The notes beneath the pieces were generated by a model. That model was not told the origin of the DNA and did no database searches. It saw only the letters and a list, made by a program, of their open reading frames with translations. The position numbers and the translations under genes are program-made. Shown here piece after piece: positions 23,238-34,913 of a stretch of DNA of 64,000 nt; positions within the stretch are counted from its first letter, which is position 1, and each line of letters begins with the position of its first letter. The DNA comes from Meloidogyne chitwoodi (taxonomy: Eukaryota; Nematoda; Chromadorea; Rhabditida; Meloidogynidae). Location of the stretch: positions 1,054,001-1,118,000 of the forward strand of contig JACZZP010000004.1 of the NCBI GenBank assembly GCA_015183035.1, given 5' to 3'.

Positions 23238-24958
23238 TTTATTAATTTTATATAAAATTTTAAATGTAAAAATTTATTAAAATATTATAAGTAAAAAATC
23301 TTTTATTACATTTTTTAAATTTAAATAATTAATTAATTAAAAATTTAATAAAATAGAAAAATTACAAAAATTTAATTTTTGTAATTTTTTGAGCTATTTT
23401 TATTTTATTTTTTCTTCCTCTTTTCCGTTTTAAATTTGTTTCTTTTTTTTTTTATAAATTACTCGAATATATGTTGCATTTTCTTTTAACTTTTATTATC
23501 TCTTGCTTTTAATCAATTTTAAATTATTTAAAAAAAAAATTTCGATTAAAGTAAATTAAATTTATAAACTATTTTTAAACTTTTTTTAATTTTTTAAAAT
23601 AAATTTAAATTTCTAAAATTAGAAAAAATCAAAAAAAGTCTAGTCATACTCTTTAAATCTTTTTTCCTTTTTAATTAAATTCCCCTAACAAAGGGGTTAC
23701 TACGGCGCATATCTCTAAATAATAAATAAAAAAATTTTTAATTAAAAAATAAATATTTTATTTAAATATTCTTAAATTTGCTAAATTTAATAAATTTTTT
23801 AAAATTTGATATTTTAATGTTATTTTTTAAAAAATATAGGAAAATTTCGAAAATTTTGTTATTTTATTTAAAATATGTTTTTATAATATTAACAAATTAA
23901 TTTAATAAATATATTAAACTTTTTTTAAAAGTTAAGAATAGTTAGAGACAAAAACGTGAGGAAAATTCGAATTTACGAGCTTGACCGAAACTGACTGGCA
24001 AAACCAAAATTGGGATCCAGACATATATTTTTTGAATAAAATAAAGAAAAACAAAATTAAGAGTTGAAAATTGTTATAACTTTAGCCCTTTACTTAAAAA
24101 AGTAAAATAATTTACTTTTTAGCGCCGAACTGACCTTATCTCTGTCATTCCTTCACACTTCCTCTTTTAATTCACGTGTGTAATCAACCATTCATTTTTT
24201 ATTTAGTTTAATGTATAAAGTTTAAAATAACTTCCTACAAAAATATGTTAAAAAAAGAAATTGAATGATTAACTAGTCTATTCATTATAATCTTTTTTCT
24301 ATTTAATTTTCTGCATTTTAAAACAAAAATGTCCAAAAATTACCATCTGATCTTTCTCTTCACATTTTTAAAGTTTGATTAATTAAATTAAATAAACTAT
24401 TAAATTTTTATTTAAAAAAGGAACAAAAAATTAAAAAAAGAACGTGTGTTCTTTACATGCGCCAAATCCCGTGCAAAGACTAAAAATGATGCCAAAAATT
24501 TCTATTTTAATGATCAACCGCGCGGAATAATGTGTGAAGAGTAAGTTTTAAGAAAATTAATTTTAATAAAGTATATAAATATTTTAAATTTTTTATTAAA
24601 TTAAACATTTTAAATTAATAAAATTTTTTTTTATTTTTAATATTTTTATTTATAAATTTAATTAAATAATTTAATTTTTTAAATTTTAGTTCCTTTATTT
24701 TTAATAAAATATATTAAATAAATAAAATAATATTTTTTTATTTTTTGGAACAAAACTTTAGGCAATTTAATTTTTTTATTAATAAAAAAATGTCTGTCTA
24801 TATTTTCAATTTATTTTTTTAAAAATAAAGCTAATTTTTAAAAAATAATTTTATTTTCCAAATATTTAAATCTTGTCTATTTTTATTAAATAATTTTATT
24901 TTTTAGTCATTTTATTTACTTCCTGTTTTTTTAAATATTTTTAAAAAATTACAACAAA
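23238..24958. other. AT-rich intergenic region
   Basis: This region is 1.7 kb and mostly featureless. A short hairpin CCCCTAACAAAGGGG lies near 23690. A slightly GC-richer patch at about 24440-24545 ends with GAAGAGTAAGTTT, which resembles an exon-donor junction and could be a 5' exon of the peptidase gene. I could not link it by a reading frame. Confidence 0.4.
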
Positions 24959-27900
24959 ATGCAAAAAACAACAACAATTATTTTAATTATTTATTTTTTA
25001 CTTAATTTATTTTTATTTAATCAAATAATTGCATTTAAATATCCTGAATTAATTTCTTCTATAAATACAAAATTAGATCCTTGTAATGATTTTTATAAAT
25101 ATGTTTGTGATGGTTTTGATAAGAAAAATATTCCTCGGTAATTTTTATTAATTTATTTAAAATAATTATTTATATTTAATTATTTTAAAATTATTTTATT
25201 TTTAATACCTTTTCATTAATTAATTAAATAAATGAATAAATAAAAACTCTCTTAATTATTAACTTGGGAATTAATAAAAATTAAACAGATTTTTTTGGCC
25301 AAATTATTTTAGATATAATCCTTTCTATTAGAATATTTATTTATTTTAAATAAAATAAAAATATTTATTAAATTAAATTTAGTTCGGATTGTTCAGAAAT
25401 AAGTACTACAGCATCTAGACGTGAACAAACACAAAAACAATTGGAAGGTTAAAAAATATTATTATTCTTTTTTAAAATTACTTTTTTACTTTTAAAGAAT
25501 TACTTGCCAATCCTCCAACAAATACTAATTTACCTGAAAATTTAATTAAAAAACTTTATGGATTTCATAGTGCTTGTATTCAATCATCAAATAAATTAAT
25601 ATTAGGAAGTGATGTTATTTTAAATAAATTAAATATTTTAACAACAAAAAAAGAAGAAAATAATAAAAGACAATTTAATACTGATTGGGCAATTAAAGCA
25701 TTTCCTATTGGAGTTTTTTTTCAATTTTTTCCTCTTTTTAATACACAAAAGGAAAGAACAAATCCTTTAAGAAAATCACTTGGTAAATAAATTATTAAAT
25801 TATTTAAATTTATTTTTTAAAGGTATTCAACCAAAATCATTAATTTCATCTCATAGAGAATGGACAATTGATAAAGTAATTTTTTTAAAATATTTTTTTA
25901 AATTTATTAAGTAAAGTGTGATAATCAGAAATTTTATAAAAATATTATTTATTTTTGAGTATCTCAATATTTTTAAGTCTTTTTTTTAATGGGATTTTAT
26001 TTAAAAAAATTTATTGTTTAAATTTAAAAAAATGGGTATTTGTTTTAATATTTAAAAATAAATATAAATTAATATTTATTTTTTATTTTAAGACTGATGA
26101 TTTATTAACAAGTCGTTATGGAATGATAATTAGAAATTTATTAGAAGATGATATTTTATATTCTTTAAAACAAAATATTCAGCCTGTTTTGCTTCCTTTT
26201 TCAAAATTTAAAGTAAAATTAAAAAAAAAATATTTAATTTTTATTTATTTATTTTAGAGAGAAATACCAAAAAATTGTCAACAATCAAATTGTTCAATTA
26301 ATACACATTTGAAAGGAATAATTAATTTAGAAGCTGAAAGGCGTGTTAGAAATTTATTTAAAATTGAACAAAAATTATCACAACATTTTGGTTAGTAAAA
26401 ATTAAATTATTTTTTTGTTTTTTAATTTAAAAAATATTAAAATTTCAGAAATTGATCCAATTTTTCAAACTGGACCTTCTTCCTCTCAAAATTATATTCG
26501 TCTTTCCCAATTAGATTTACCTGGAGCTTTTATTTCAACATTTAATTGGACAATATTTGTACAAAATATTCTTTTACCTATTGGAATAAATATTAATTCT
26601 CAAACAGAAATTCATTTATCTGAACCAACATTGCTTCAAAGAATGGGAAAATTAATTGAACAATTTAATGAACAAGAAATTGCTGATTATTTAGATTGGA
26701 ATATTCTTTGGAATTTTATGCCACAAATGGATAAAAGATATACAATTCATTATGTTAATTCTAAACCTCCAAAAGGTAAAGATTTAAATAAATATTTTTA
26801 AATTAATCTCAAGAAAGTCATGAGAGATTTAGAAAACTTTATGGGTTTAGTAACCCTTTATTTTCTCTTTTGAAAAAATAATTAATATTTTATTTTTATA
26901 AAATTATTAATTAAATATATAAAATGTTTTTTAATGAAGAAAAGAACCATCTTCATTAAATTATTTATAAAATTATAAAGTCATTATAACAGCTATATAC
27001 CTTCCCTTTTATTAATATAAAATAGACAAAATTATCTAAATTAATAAAAATAAAAAATTTTAATAAAAATTTTACTTTCTTTTTTCAGCTGGCCAAGAAA
27101 GTTCATTTAAAGCTAAAAAATGTGCAATGTCTAAAAATTGGATGACAACAACAGAAAAATGTGAAAAATTTGTTGAATGGTATTTTCCTCAATTACTTGA
27201 TAGAATATATTTATCTAAACATTTGAGTAATGGAATACGTAATGAAATTGGAAAAATATATACTTCTGTATATTCTGAATTTAAAAGAATGTTAGAAAGT
27301 AAGTTAATTTATTTATTATTAAAAAATAAATATATTTTAAAAAATTAATAATTTAATTTTATTTTTTAAAGATAATCCTTGGCTAGATAAAATTACAAAA
27401 GAAAGGGCTTTATCAAAATTACAATTATTACAAGCTAATGCTGTTTATTTTGAAAGAATATTTGATAATAAATATTTGGAAGGAATATATAAACATTATA
27501 ATTTACTTAAAATTGATGCTCCTTTTGCAGAAATGGTTCATAATTTTGAAGGTAAATTTAAATTAAATTAAAAAATATTTATTTATTTTTTTTAGGTGCA
27601 AGTTTTTTACGTCAAATGGCCACTAATGATTATTATGATTCTTCTTGGATTGTAAATGCTTATTATAGTAGAGAAACAAATGCATTAGTTGCTTTAAATG
27701 GATATTTAAATCCCCCAATTTATAGCCCAGATTTTTTGGCTGTTTTGAATTATGCAGGTATTTTTAAATTAAAAATATAATATTTTTATTAATTTAAAAA
27801 AAAAGGTATTGGAGTAACACTTGGACATGAATTAAGTCATGCATTTGATGATTGGGGTTCTTATTATAATGGTAATGGACAAATGGAAGATTGGTTAGGA

Positions 27901-28546
27901 CCTAAAATGAGAGAAATATTTCAACAAAGGAAACAATGTTTTATTAAACAATATGGAAATTCTAAAGTAATTTATTTTTAAATTTTATTAAAAAAAAAGA
28001 ATTTATGTTTAATATTTTATAGATAAAATAAAAAAAATTTTAGTAAAAATTAAATAAATAATTTTAAATTATTTTTAATAAAAATTATTATTTTAAATAA
28101 ATTAATTTAAAGGTTCAAGTTGATGGTGTTTGGCTTAATTTAAATGGAACTTTAACAGTTAATGAAAATATTGCTGATAATGGAGGACTTAATGCTGGAT
28201 TTAAAGCATGGCAAATATTAAAAAGAAGTTCTTCTTCTCTTGATCAAAATATTTTTGGAAAAATAGAAGGAATTGAACAATTTAATGGAGATCAATTATT
28301 TTTTATACATTATGCATTTGTAAATAATTAAATTATATATTTTTTTAATTTTTTTTTAATTTTCTTTAGCGTCAATGTTCTAAATTAGGATCAACATGGC
28401 TTAGACAAAGATTATTAATGGAACCACATTCTGTTGTACCTGCTAGAGTAAATATTCCTCTACAAAATTCTCCACATTTTTCTAAAGCTTTTGGATGTCC
28501 TAATGGTTCTCCAATGAATCCAATTGATAAATGCTCAATTTGGTGA
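24959..28546 (+). CDS. M13 (neprilysin-like) zinc metallopeptidase
   Basis: The product would cleave short extracellular peptides. The ATG at 24959 leads into a hydrophobic signal or signal-anchor (TIILIIYFLLNLFLFNQIIAF), followed directly by the M13 N-terminal motif DPCNDFYKYVCDGF. About 13 exons continue the M13_N region. The catalytic C-terminal domain is complete: NAYYSRETNALVALNGYLNPP, then the zinc motif HELSHAFDD (HExxH) in its own exon, then ENIADNGG with the third ligand Glu, and the C-terminal CSIW (canonical CxxW), stop at 28544-28546. Introns are mostly 40-70 bp, with a 300-bp one near 26.8 kb. All catalytic residues are kept, so an active enzyme is likely. In nematodes these enzymes act on neuropeptides; that role here is inferred. 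The short N-terminus fits a secreted or type II form. Confidence 0.93.
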
Positions 28547-29041
28547 AAAGAGAGAAATATTTATTTATTATATTTATTTTAAAAATAAGGCAATATATTA
28601 TAAATTGTAAAAATATGCCATAATTATTTACTTTTGTATTTATTTTAAATAGGTATTATTTAATTAATTTTTTTTGTATATACATATTTGATAAATTATT
28701 TAAATATTTTGCAGACTCGAACAAAAATAAATTAATCATAAAAAAAAAGTAAATTATATTTTTATAAATTTTAAATGAAATAACTAACAATAATAATATA
28801 TTTATTTTATATTTAAATTATTTAAATAAATCTTAAAAAATAATTGAGTCCGCAAAAGTCGACTAACCTATTTTTAATATTTAGAAAAGAAAATATAATT
28901 ATAATTTATCATAAAAAGAATTTAGAAAGATTTATTTAATTATTATTATTCCCGAATATATTAAAGTAAAAGAAAGTAAAGTAACAACAAAAATTAAAGA
29001 TCCAAAATTTGAAATTATTTTTTTAAAAAGGTAATCCTCAT

Positions 29042-29480
29042 TCAATTATCTTTATGTTTAGCTTGCTTAATCCATTCAGCAATATGTTTTCTATAAATTG
29101 GTTAAATATTTTAAAAAATTAGTTAAAATACTTTTCTTTGTCACGAATATCTCTAACAGATTGTGTATCATCAGAACGTGCCCCTCGAACATCATAACAA
29201 GCCCTCCCATAAGTTATATAAGAATAAACAGAACCAACATTTGTTGTATTTTGTCTCCATCCTCCACCCATAAAACGATCAAAAATTCCATTAGTAAAGA
29301 CTATATTTGAAGCTTTTGAAAAATCATAACCATAATTGGCTGTTACCCAATTAGGACGAAAGAAATCTTTATTATAGCCAAATTTAGATAATTTATTAAG
29401 ACAATACTCCAAATAATTATTTTCATTAAATGGGCAGCTATTGTCGAATACATCAAATGGAGGACCTTGAAATTCATTTT
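29042..29480 (-). pseudogene. S28 serine carboxypeptidase, C-terminal remnant
   Basis: The minus strand encodes the C-terminal end of a PRCP/DPP7-type S28 peptidase. PFDVFDNSCPF is followed by RPNWVTANYG and then NIVFTNGIFDRFMGGG, the family's NIVFSNGxLDPWxGGG block carrying the catalytic Asp. The next block, usually GAHHLDLR, reads GRACYDVR, so the catalytic His is missing. A last small exon (KKHIAEWIKQAKHKDN) joins through a 50-bp intron and ends at 29042. Upstream, the frame begins right after a stop, with no acceptor AG. A hAT-like terminus starts 8 bp further at 29489. The N-terminal two thirds, including the nucleophile Ser, are absent. I read this as a dead 5'-truncated copy. Confidence 0.75.
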
Positions 29481-29488
29481 GTTATTTG

Positions 29489-29876
29489 TAGAGCTGGCAA
29501 AAACATGCAAATGCAGTTTTTGAATGCAAATATGCCACGATAATAGGATCAAAAATAGTGTTTTTACGTTGATACGATTTGTTTAGGACACATTTCATTA
29601 ATTATATATTATAAGTTGGGTACGTTCGGTTTGCCTTAACCGGTTTGTCGTGAGGCCGATTTGTCGTGAACATTTTTGCTATTTTAGAAGCATATCTTGC
29701 ACATTTCGGATATTTCGTGTATATTTTTTCCGCCCTTTGTAGCGTAGCGACTGTCCCCAAATCACTTAATTTTAATTAAAATCCCCTAATCCTCTGCGGT
29801 ATCCTTTGATCAACAGCTTAAAAGGCTTAGGTCCGTTATTGACAGCCGCGACGGTGACGTCCCTTTAACTACTACT
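29489..29876. mobile_element. Composite of transposon termini
   Basis: The left edge starts TAGAGCTGGCAAAAACATGC, a hAT-like terminus sharing TAGAGCTG with the element at 14716. No matching right end was found. The right edge (29832-29876) is an unmistakable relative of the 16059 element terminus: read on the minus strand it starts AGTAGTAGTTAAAGGGACG and contains ACCGTCGCGG and TGTCAATAA. Between them are two CCGATTTGTCGTGA-like repeats, also seen near 39.7 kb. This is a junk zone of nested or truncated elements that abuts the S28 remnant. Confidence 0.6.
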
Positions 29877-30157
29877 GGATATGTTTGTTATATTTTTTTA
29901 ATTATTTTATTTAATTTTAAAATTACTACAGAAAATTTTGCTTTAATAAAATAATTTTTTTTATTAATTTTACAAAGCACTTTGCCCATACGCAATATAT
30001 ATGTATGAGATTTATTAAAATAAAATTTAATATTTTTTATTTAAAAATGAAAATAATTTTTATATTTTTTAATTTTTTTAATAAAAATAAATTTTATAAA
30101 AAAAAACAATTTTTTAATACAAAATTAAAATTAAATTCTCTTTTCCCTTTCAATATT

Positions 30158-32176
30158 TTAAATTATAATAATTTTTTCTCTAGCTTCTTTTAGAATATTT
30201 AAATGATATTTTTTTAAATGACTTCTAAGAGCATTTGTTGATTTAATATTTTCTTTTATTATTTTTTTATAAGGGCAATAACGACATCCAATTGTTTTTT
30301 CAGAAAATTCGAAAAAAATTTTATATTCAATTTTCTATTAAAATTAAAAAAAATAAATTTTAAATTTTAAAATAAAAATTATTTTTTAAAATTAGAGATG
30401 AAAAAGGACTGAACATATACTATGTAGGTAATCCATTTTTGTCTATTTTAACAAATACTCGGGATAATTTAATAGAAACAGAATTATTAAGAAATGTTAG
30501 AAAAAATAAATCAGAAAATCATGCCAATATATTCTTTAATTACTTTTTTAATTGAAAATATTTATTTTTATTTTTTAAATTACTATTTTTGTGTTTATTA
30601 AAAAAATCAATTTAATTAAACTTTTAACCTTATCTTTATTTGGATTATTATTTAAAAGAGTTTCAAGTTTTTTTTCATTTTTATTCCATTGTTTACAACC
30701 TTCACAAGATTTTAAAAATAATTTAATACATTCTATAGTAATATTAGCAAACTAAATAAATTTAATTAATTATTTTTAATTAAATATTTAATTATTTAAT
30801 AATACCTTATTTTTAATTAAATATTTAATTATTTAATAATACCTTATTTTTAATTAAATATTTAATTATTTAATAATACCTTATTTTTAATTAAATATTT
30901 AATTATTTAATAATACCTTATTTTTAATTAAATATTTAATTATTTAATAATACCTTATTTTTAATTAAACTATACATAGACATACTACGTCCATGTCTAG
31001 TGTCCATATGCATTTTATATAAAACATCAAATATTTGTTCATAATAAATAATAAATCTTTCTGAATCTTTTCTCTCTACTAACATTTCATTTATCCCAAT
31101 TTTTACAATTTTATATTTTAATAAAAATTTTTTAGAAAAAGGAAATATTAAAGAAGAAGTAGAGGATAAATTATTTTCTTCAACATTATTTTCACATTGT
31201 TTAATTTTTTCAATTAAATTTTTATATTTTTTACGTGAAATTAAAATTTGTTTTCTATTACGATTCCAATTATTTGAAGTACAAAGTTCTTTATTAAATT
31301 TATTTCTCCAAGGTAATATTTTATTTTCCTTAAAAATATATTTTAATATTATTTTAATATTATTTTAATTGATGTAATAAAATTATAAATTATTTAATTT
31401 TAGAAAATTTTTATTTTTTTGTAAAAATAGCTATATTTTTTATTTTACAATTTTTTACATTTTTATTTTAAGAAAATTAATTTTTAATTCAATTATCTAT
31501 TTATTAAACAACTAAAATATAATGAAAATAATTTTTTTTCTCTTTAAAATTTATTTTAAAAAATCAATTATTCCATAAAATTGGGAAATTTAAATTAAAA
31601 TAAAATTTAAAAAAAAATCAGGCAAAAAATTAATATTTTTATAGAAAAATATTAATTATTTTAAAAATAAAAAATAATTTTATTTTCTCTCTAACCTCTT
31701 CTTTACTAATTGGCCAATTATCTTTTGTATAACCAAAAATTAATTTAATAATATTATTATCTTCTTCTTCTTTATTATTAATATTATTATATTCATTAAT
31801 TATATCAATATTGTCATCTTCTTCATAATCTGATTTTTCACTTTCATTTTCTATTAAAGGAATTATTTTATTTATTTTATTAATTAAATTATTTTCTTCA
31901 TTATTATTTTGTAATTTATTTGAATTTTGAAGTGAATTATTTAAAATATTATTTAGATTATTACACAATTTAACATTATAAAATGAATTTACATGACTAA
32001 AAATATAAATTAAAAAATAATTATATTTAAAATTACTTTGTAATTAATTCTTTTGACATTATTTCAAATCTTGCTAATAATTCCCTTGATATTGCTTCAT
32101 TTAATTTAATTGAATATTCTGAATTAGGTAAAATTAATTGTTTATGTAAATATTTTAATCTTTCAGATTCAGTCAT
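30158..32176 (-). CDS. Protein with integrase-type HHCC and BED-like zinc fingers
   Basis: Five minus-strand exons join in frame. The ATG at 32176 starts MTESERLKYLHKQL, a short helical exon. The second exon is Asn/Glu-rich low complexity and ends FGYTKDNWPISKEE. The third carries a basic region and FIIYYEQIFDVLYKMHMDTRHGR. It splices to FANITIECIKLFLKSCEGCKQW. Together these form H-x4-H-x(about 28)-C-x2-C, the zinc-binding domain found upstream of retroviral-type integrase cores. The final exon has a C2H2/BED-like finger (IGCRYCPYKK ... STNALRSHLKKYH) and ends at 30158. No integrase catalytic core or other retroelement domain is present, so this looks like a gene assembled from mobile-element parts, possibly a domesticated DNA-binding protein. 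The third intron starts with a 37-bp tandem repeat that multiplies its donor site. Confidence 0.6.
30770..30969. repeat. 37-bp tandem repeat, five copies, each with a splice donor
   Basis: The ACC of each unit starts at 30804, 30841, 30878, 30915 and 30952, an exact 37-bp period. On the minus strand every unit reads AAAAATAAG followed by GTATTATT, so the 3' end of the coding exon and its GT donor are copied five times. The copies are practically identical, indicating recent expansion. Confidence 0.92.
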
Positions 32177-32879
32177 TTTTGTTTCAATAAATTATTTTAA
32201 ATAGGTAAATTATATTGAGATGATAAGAATTTTAATAATATTTAAGAAATAATAATAATTTATTTTTCTAAAATATATAATTAATTAATTGTTTTATAAA
32301 TTAAAAGTTATAAATCCTTAATATATTATAAAAAATATAAAATATAATTTATTTAAAATAAATAAATTTATGAAGCGCTAAAGAAAAATTGATCAAAATA
32401 TTGGCAAATTTTATTAATTGGTTATAAGGTGTATTGTAAAATGAAAAAAAAAAGCGAGAATGAGAGGAAAAGAGAAGAATATGAAATATATGTATGTATG
32501 CATAGGTAATGAAAATGCCAATAAATTTATTACTGGCATTTAATGAATTAAATTTATAATTTTATTTAATAAAGTGATAAAATTATTGATAAAATTAGAG
32601 AAATAGTTGTAAAAAGAAAAAAAGAAATTAAATGGTATATTTTTTAATTAAATTTTGATTTTATTATACTGTGGAAATATGTCTAAATTAAAGTTTTAAT
32701 TATTATTATAATTAAAATAAATTGGTAAGACCTTCTAAATTTACAATTATAATTATTTTTAATTTATTTACTAATAAATTAGTATTCAACTCTCTTAAAA
32801 ATAATAAAAATCAAATATTTAATTTAAATAAATTTTAATAATTTTGAAGGATCTTTATACCATTTTTGATCATTGGTTA

Positions 32880-33052
32880 TGTTATATCCTCAAGTAGGAT
32901 ATAATCTAGAATAATGCAGAACACAAAAAACTAGCAAGATGCTCTTTATTACAATAGGAAATACAATAATAAGTGAAGGCTATAGAAGGAATAGAATACT
33001 TGGGACTTTGGACTAAGACTGATTACGGTAATAGTTAGATTCCTATACCACA
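32880..33052. mobile_element. Possible solo LTR (weak)
   Basis: The segment begins TGTTATATCC and ends TATACCACA, with a short hairpin next to the left end (TATCCTCAAGTAGGATA) as in the LTR at 63743. It is GC-richer than its surroundings. No target duplication was found and no coding region adjoins, so this remains a guess. It could equally be the outer part of the Merlin element next to it. Confidence 0.2.
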
Positions 33053-33144
33053 TTTTTTATTTTTCCTTATTTTCCCTTGTGCAATCATCAAGCGCCTTTT
33101 TTTAATCGTGTTTAAAATGAGAATAACCAGTAAATGTTTAACTT

Positions 33145-34128
33145 TTATTCAACTTTCTTACATGGATAAAATATGGAAACATGATTCCAAAAATTATAAA
33201 ATACATTAGAAATATCACCAAAACGCTTACGCCATAGAAATTCTGGGAAATAAGTATGATAAGTTTCAGAAGTATTACTGGCTTGATCTCGGAATTTACG
33301 CTTATAAGAAGACCACAGTGACTCAATATTCTGAGTGTGAATGTTAGGGTCAGAAGGATTCAAAAAATTAGTGGAATGATTAACAGTAGAATGAGTATAA
33401 TTTTGAGGTAAAGAAGGAATAGAATTATAAGATTTCTATAGGTCGCTATGTATGATCGAGCCTGGACGTATGTATTGCTGGATCATCGGAATTAGATTTT
33501 CGGCACTTCTTTTTCCTTCAATAACAGCCAGGAAACATTTCTCATGTTCCATGTTCCTCTCGGCACCGCCAAACAGCCATACTTGTTTATTAACAGGAAC
33601 ACGTCCCCGTTCATATTTACAACGCACAACTAGCGTCTCATCGATTTAACAGACAATCCCTGGCAGGATTAAATTTCAAATCATTAAAAATAAAAAACCT
33701 TCACCGCCAATTTGGATGGGATTTCTAATAAAATATTCCGCGCAAACATCCCGAAAAAAATTCATCCAATCGCAAATCACCGGGCGTGAGATTCCAATTT
33801 CGAAAAGTTGATCATACTTACATAACGTTGCACCCAGAAATATGATAGTTGAACTATTTTTTAAGATCCAAGTGTGTTCCTCAAAAAAGGGTCCAAAATA
33901 ATATCATTGTGACTTCCTGCAATTCCTAGATGTACAACGCCAATTCCCATAGCGTTTGACTTTTAGTGAGTGAATTGTTGTCTTACCACCACATTCTGCA
34001 CAGGTACGCTTTCCATAAAGTAAGCCTATTTGCTCTAGCCAAGCATCAAAATCATTGTCGCTCAATTTCAATTTTTCAGCACAACAGGTTAAAAAAAGTA
34101 AAAAATAAAGAAAAAATGAAATGATCAA
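33145..34128 (-). pseudogene. Merlin (ISXO2/IS1016-like) transposase, degenerate
   Basis: The order of conserved blocks on the minus strand fits Merlin transposases. A zinc-ribbon (CAECGGKTTIHSLKVKRYGNW, then CTSRNC) is followed by SRPVICDWMNFFRDVC, then IDETLVVRCKYERGR with the first catalytic Asp, VWLFGGAER, SAENLIPMIQQYIRPGS and IIHSDL with the second Asp. The C-terminal block is HTQNIESLWSSYKRKFR ... FPEFLWRKRFG. Several in-frame stops lie between blocks (for example just after HSDL and before IDET), so it is not functional. It is the only Merlin transposase seen here. It lies 80 bp from a MITE (34212-34905) whose 8-bp duplication and GG ends are what Merlin would make. Confidence 0.85.
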
Positions 34129-34211
34129 AAGATAAATTCCCTCATATATAAAAATAAATGTATTTCAATTTAAAAATGTTAGTAATAATTTAATTAAGAC
34201 TCAAAAAATTT

Positions 34212-34905
34212 GGCTCTACTTCACTTTATGAGTCCCATCGAACATTAAGAGTCCAATCGAACATTAGGAGTCCAATGAAAGTTTATGAGTCCAATAAAAA
34301 TTTATGAGTCCAATCTAAACTTTATGAGTCCTATCAAAATTTATGAGTCCAATGAAATTATTTAACTATGATTTTTTGTCAAGTACCTTATTTGTTGAAA
34401 AATTTATTTTAGGCGAAATCAAATACAAACTATTCTATTCGTCTCGTCGAACTAAGTAGAATGATACTAGATTCGACTCGCAAAAATAACTATGAGCCAG
34501 GATATAGGTTCTTGAAAATTGAAAAATAATAGGGGGAGTAAGTCCATTTTAGGATTTACCGAGGCTGCTCAAAAAGTTTTATTAACTAAGTTTTAATTAG
34601 TATAACTTTGTTCAAATTTGCCCAACTTAGAATATTTTGGTCTCATTCTACTAAGCCCGAAGAGCTCTTTCGAATGGCATATAATTTGTTAATATTTAAA
34701 AGTGTTGGAATTATAAAATGGCCTCCCCACTTCTCCCTGATTGACGAAAAATCATAATTTTTATTGGACTCATAAACTTTTGTTTGGACTCATAAATTTT
34801 GATAGGACTCATAAAGTTTAGATTGGACTTATAAACTTTCATTGGACTCCTAATGTTCGATTGGACTCTTAATGTTCGATGGGACTCATAAAGTGAAGTA
34901 GAGCC
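34212..34905. mobile_element. Foldback MITE with 8-bp TSD, 694 bp
   Basis: Terminal inverted repeats of about 160 bp start GGCTCTACTTCACTTTATGA and consist of repeated ATGAGTCCAAT-type units (about seven per arm). Exact duplication AAAAATTT flanks it at 34204-34211 and 34906-34913. The interior contains AACTATGAGCC..TATAGG and GAAGAGCTCTTTCGAAT, blocks shared with the MITEs at 7.6 and 43.4 kb. It is probably mobilised by a Merlin-type transposase. Confidence 0.9.
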
Positions 34906-34913
34906 AAAAATTT

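Noticed and set aside
30385..30555. Plus-strand open stretch RDEKGLNIYYVGNPFLSIL inside an intron of the minus-strand zinc-finger gene
   Set aside because: It looks protein-like and has an AG before it, but there is no start, no second exon and no recognisable family; kept only as a note.
30770..30969. CRISPR array
   Set aside because: The units are contiguous tandem copies without spacers, in a eukaryotic intron.
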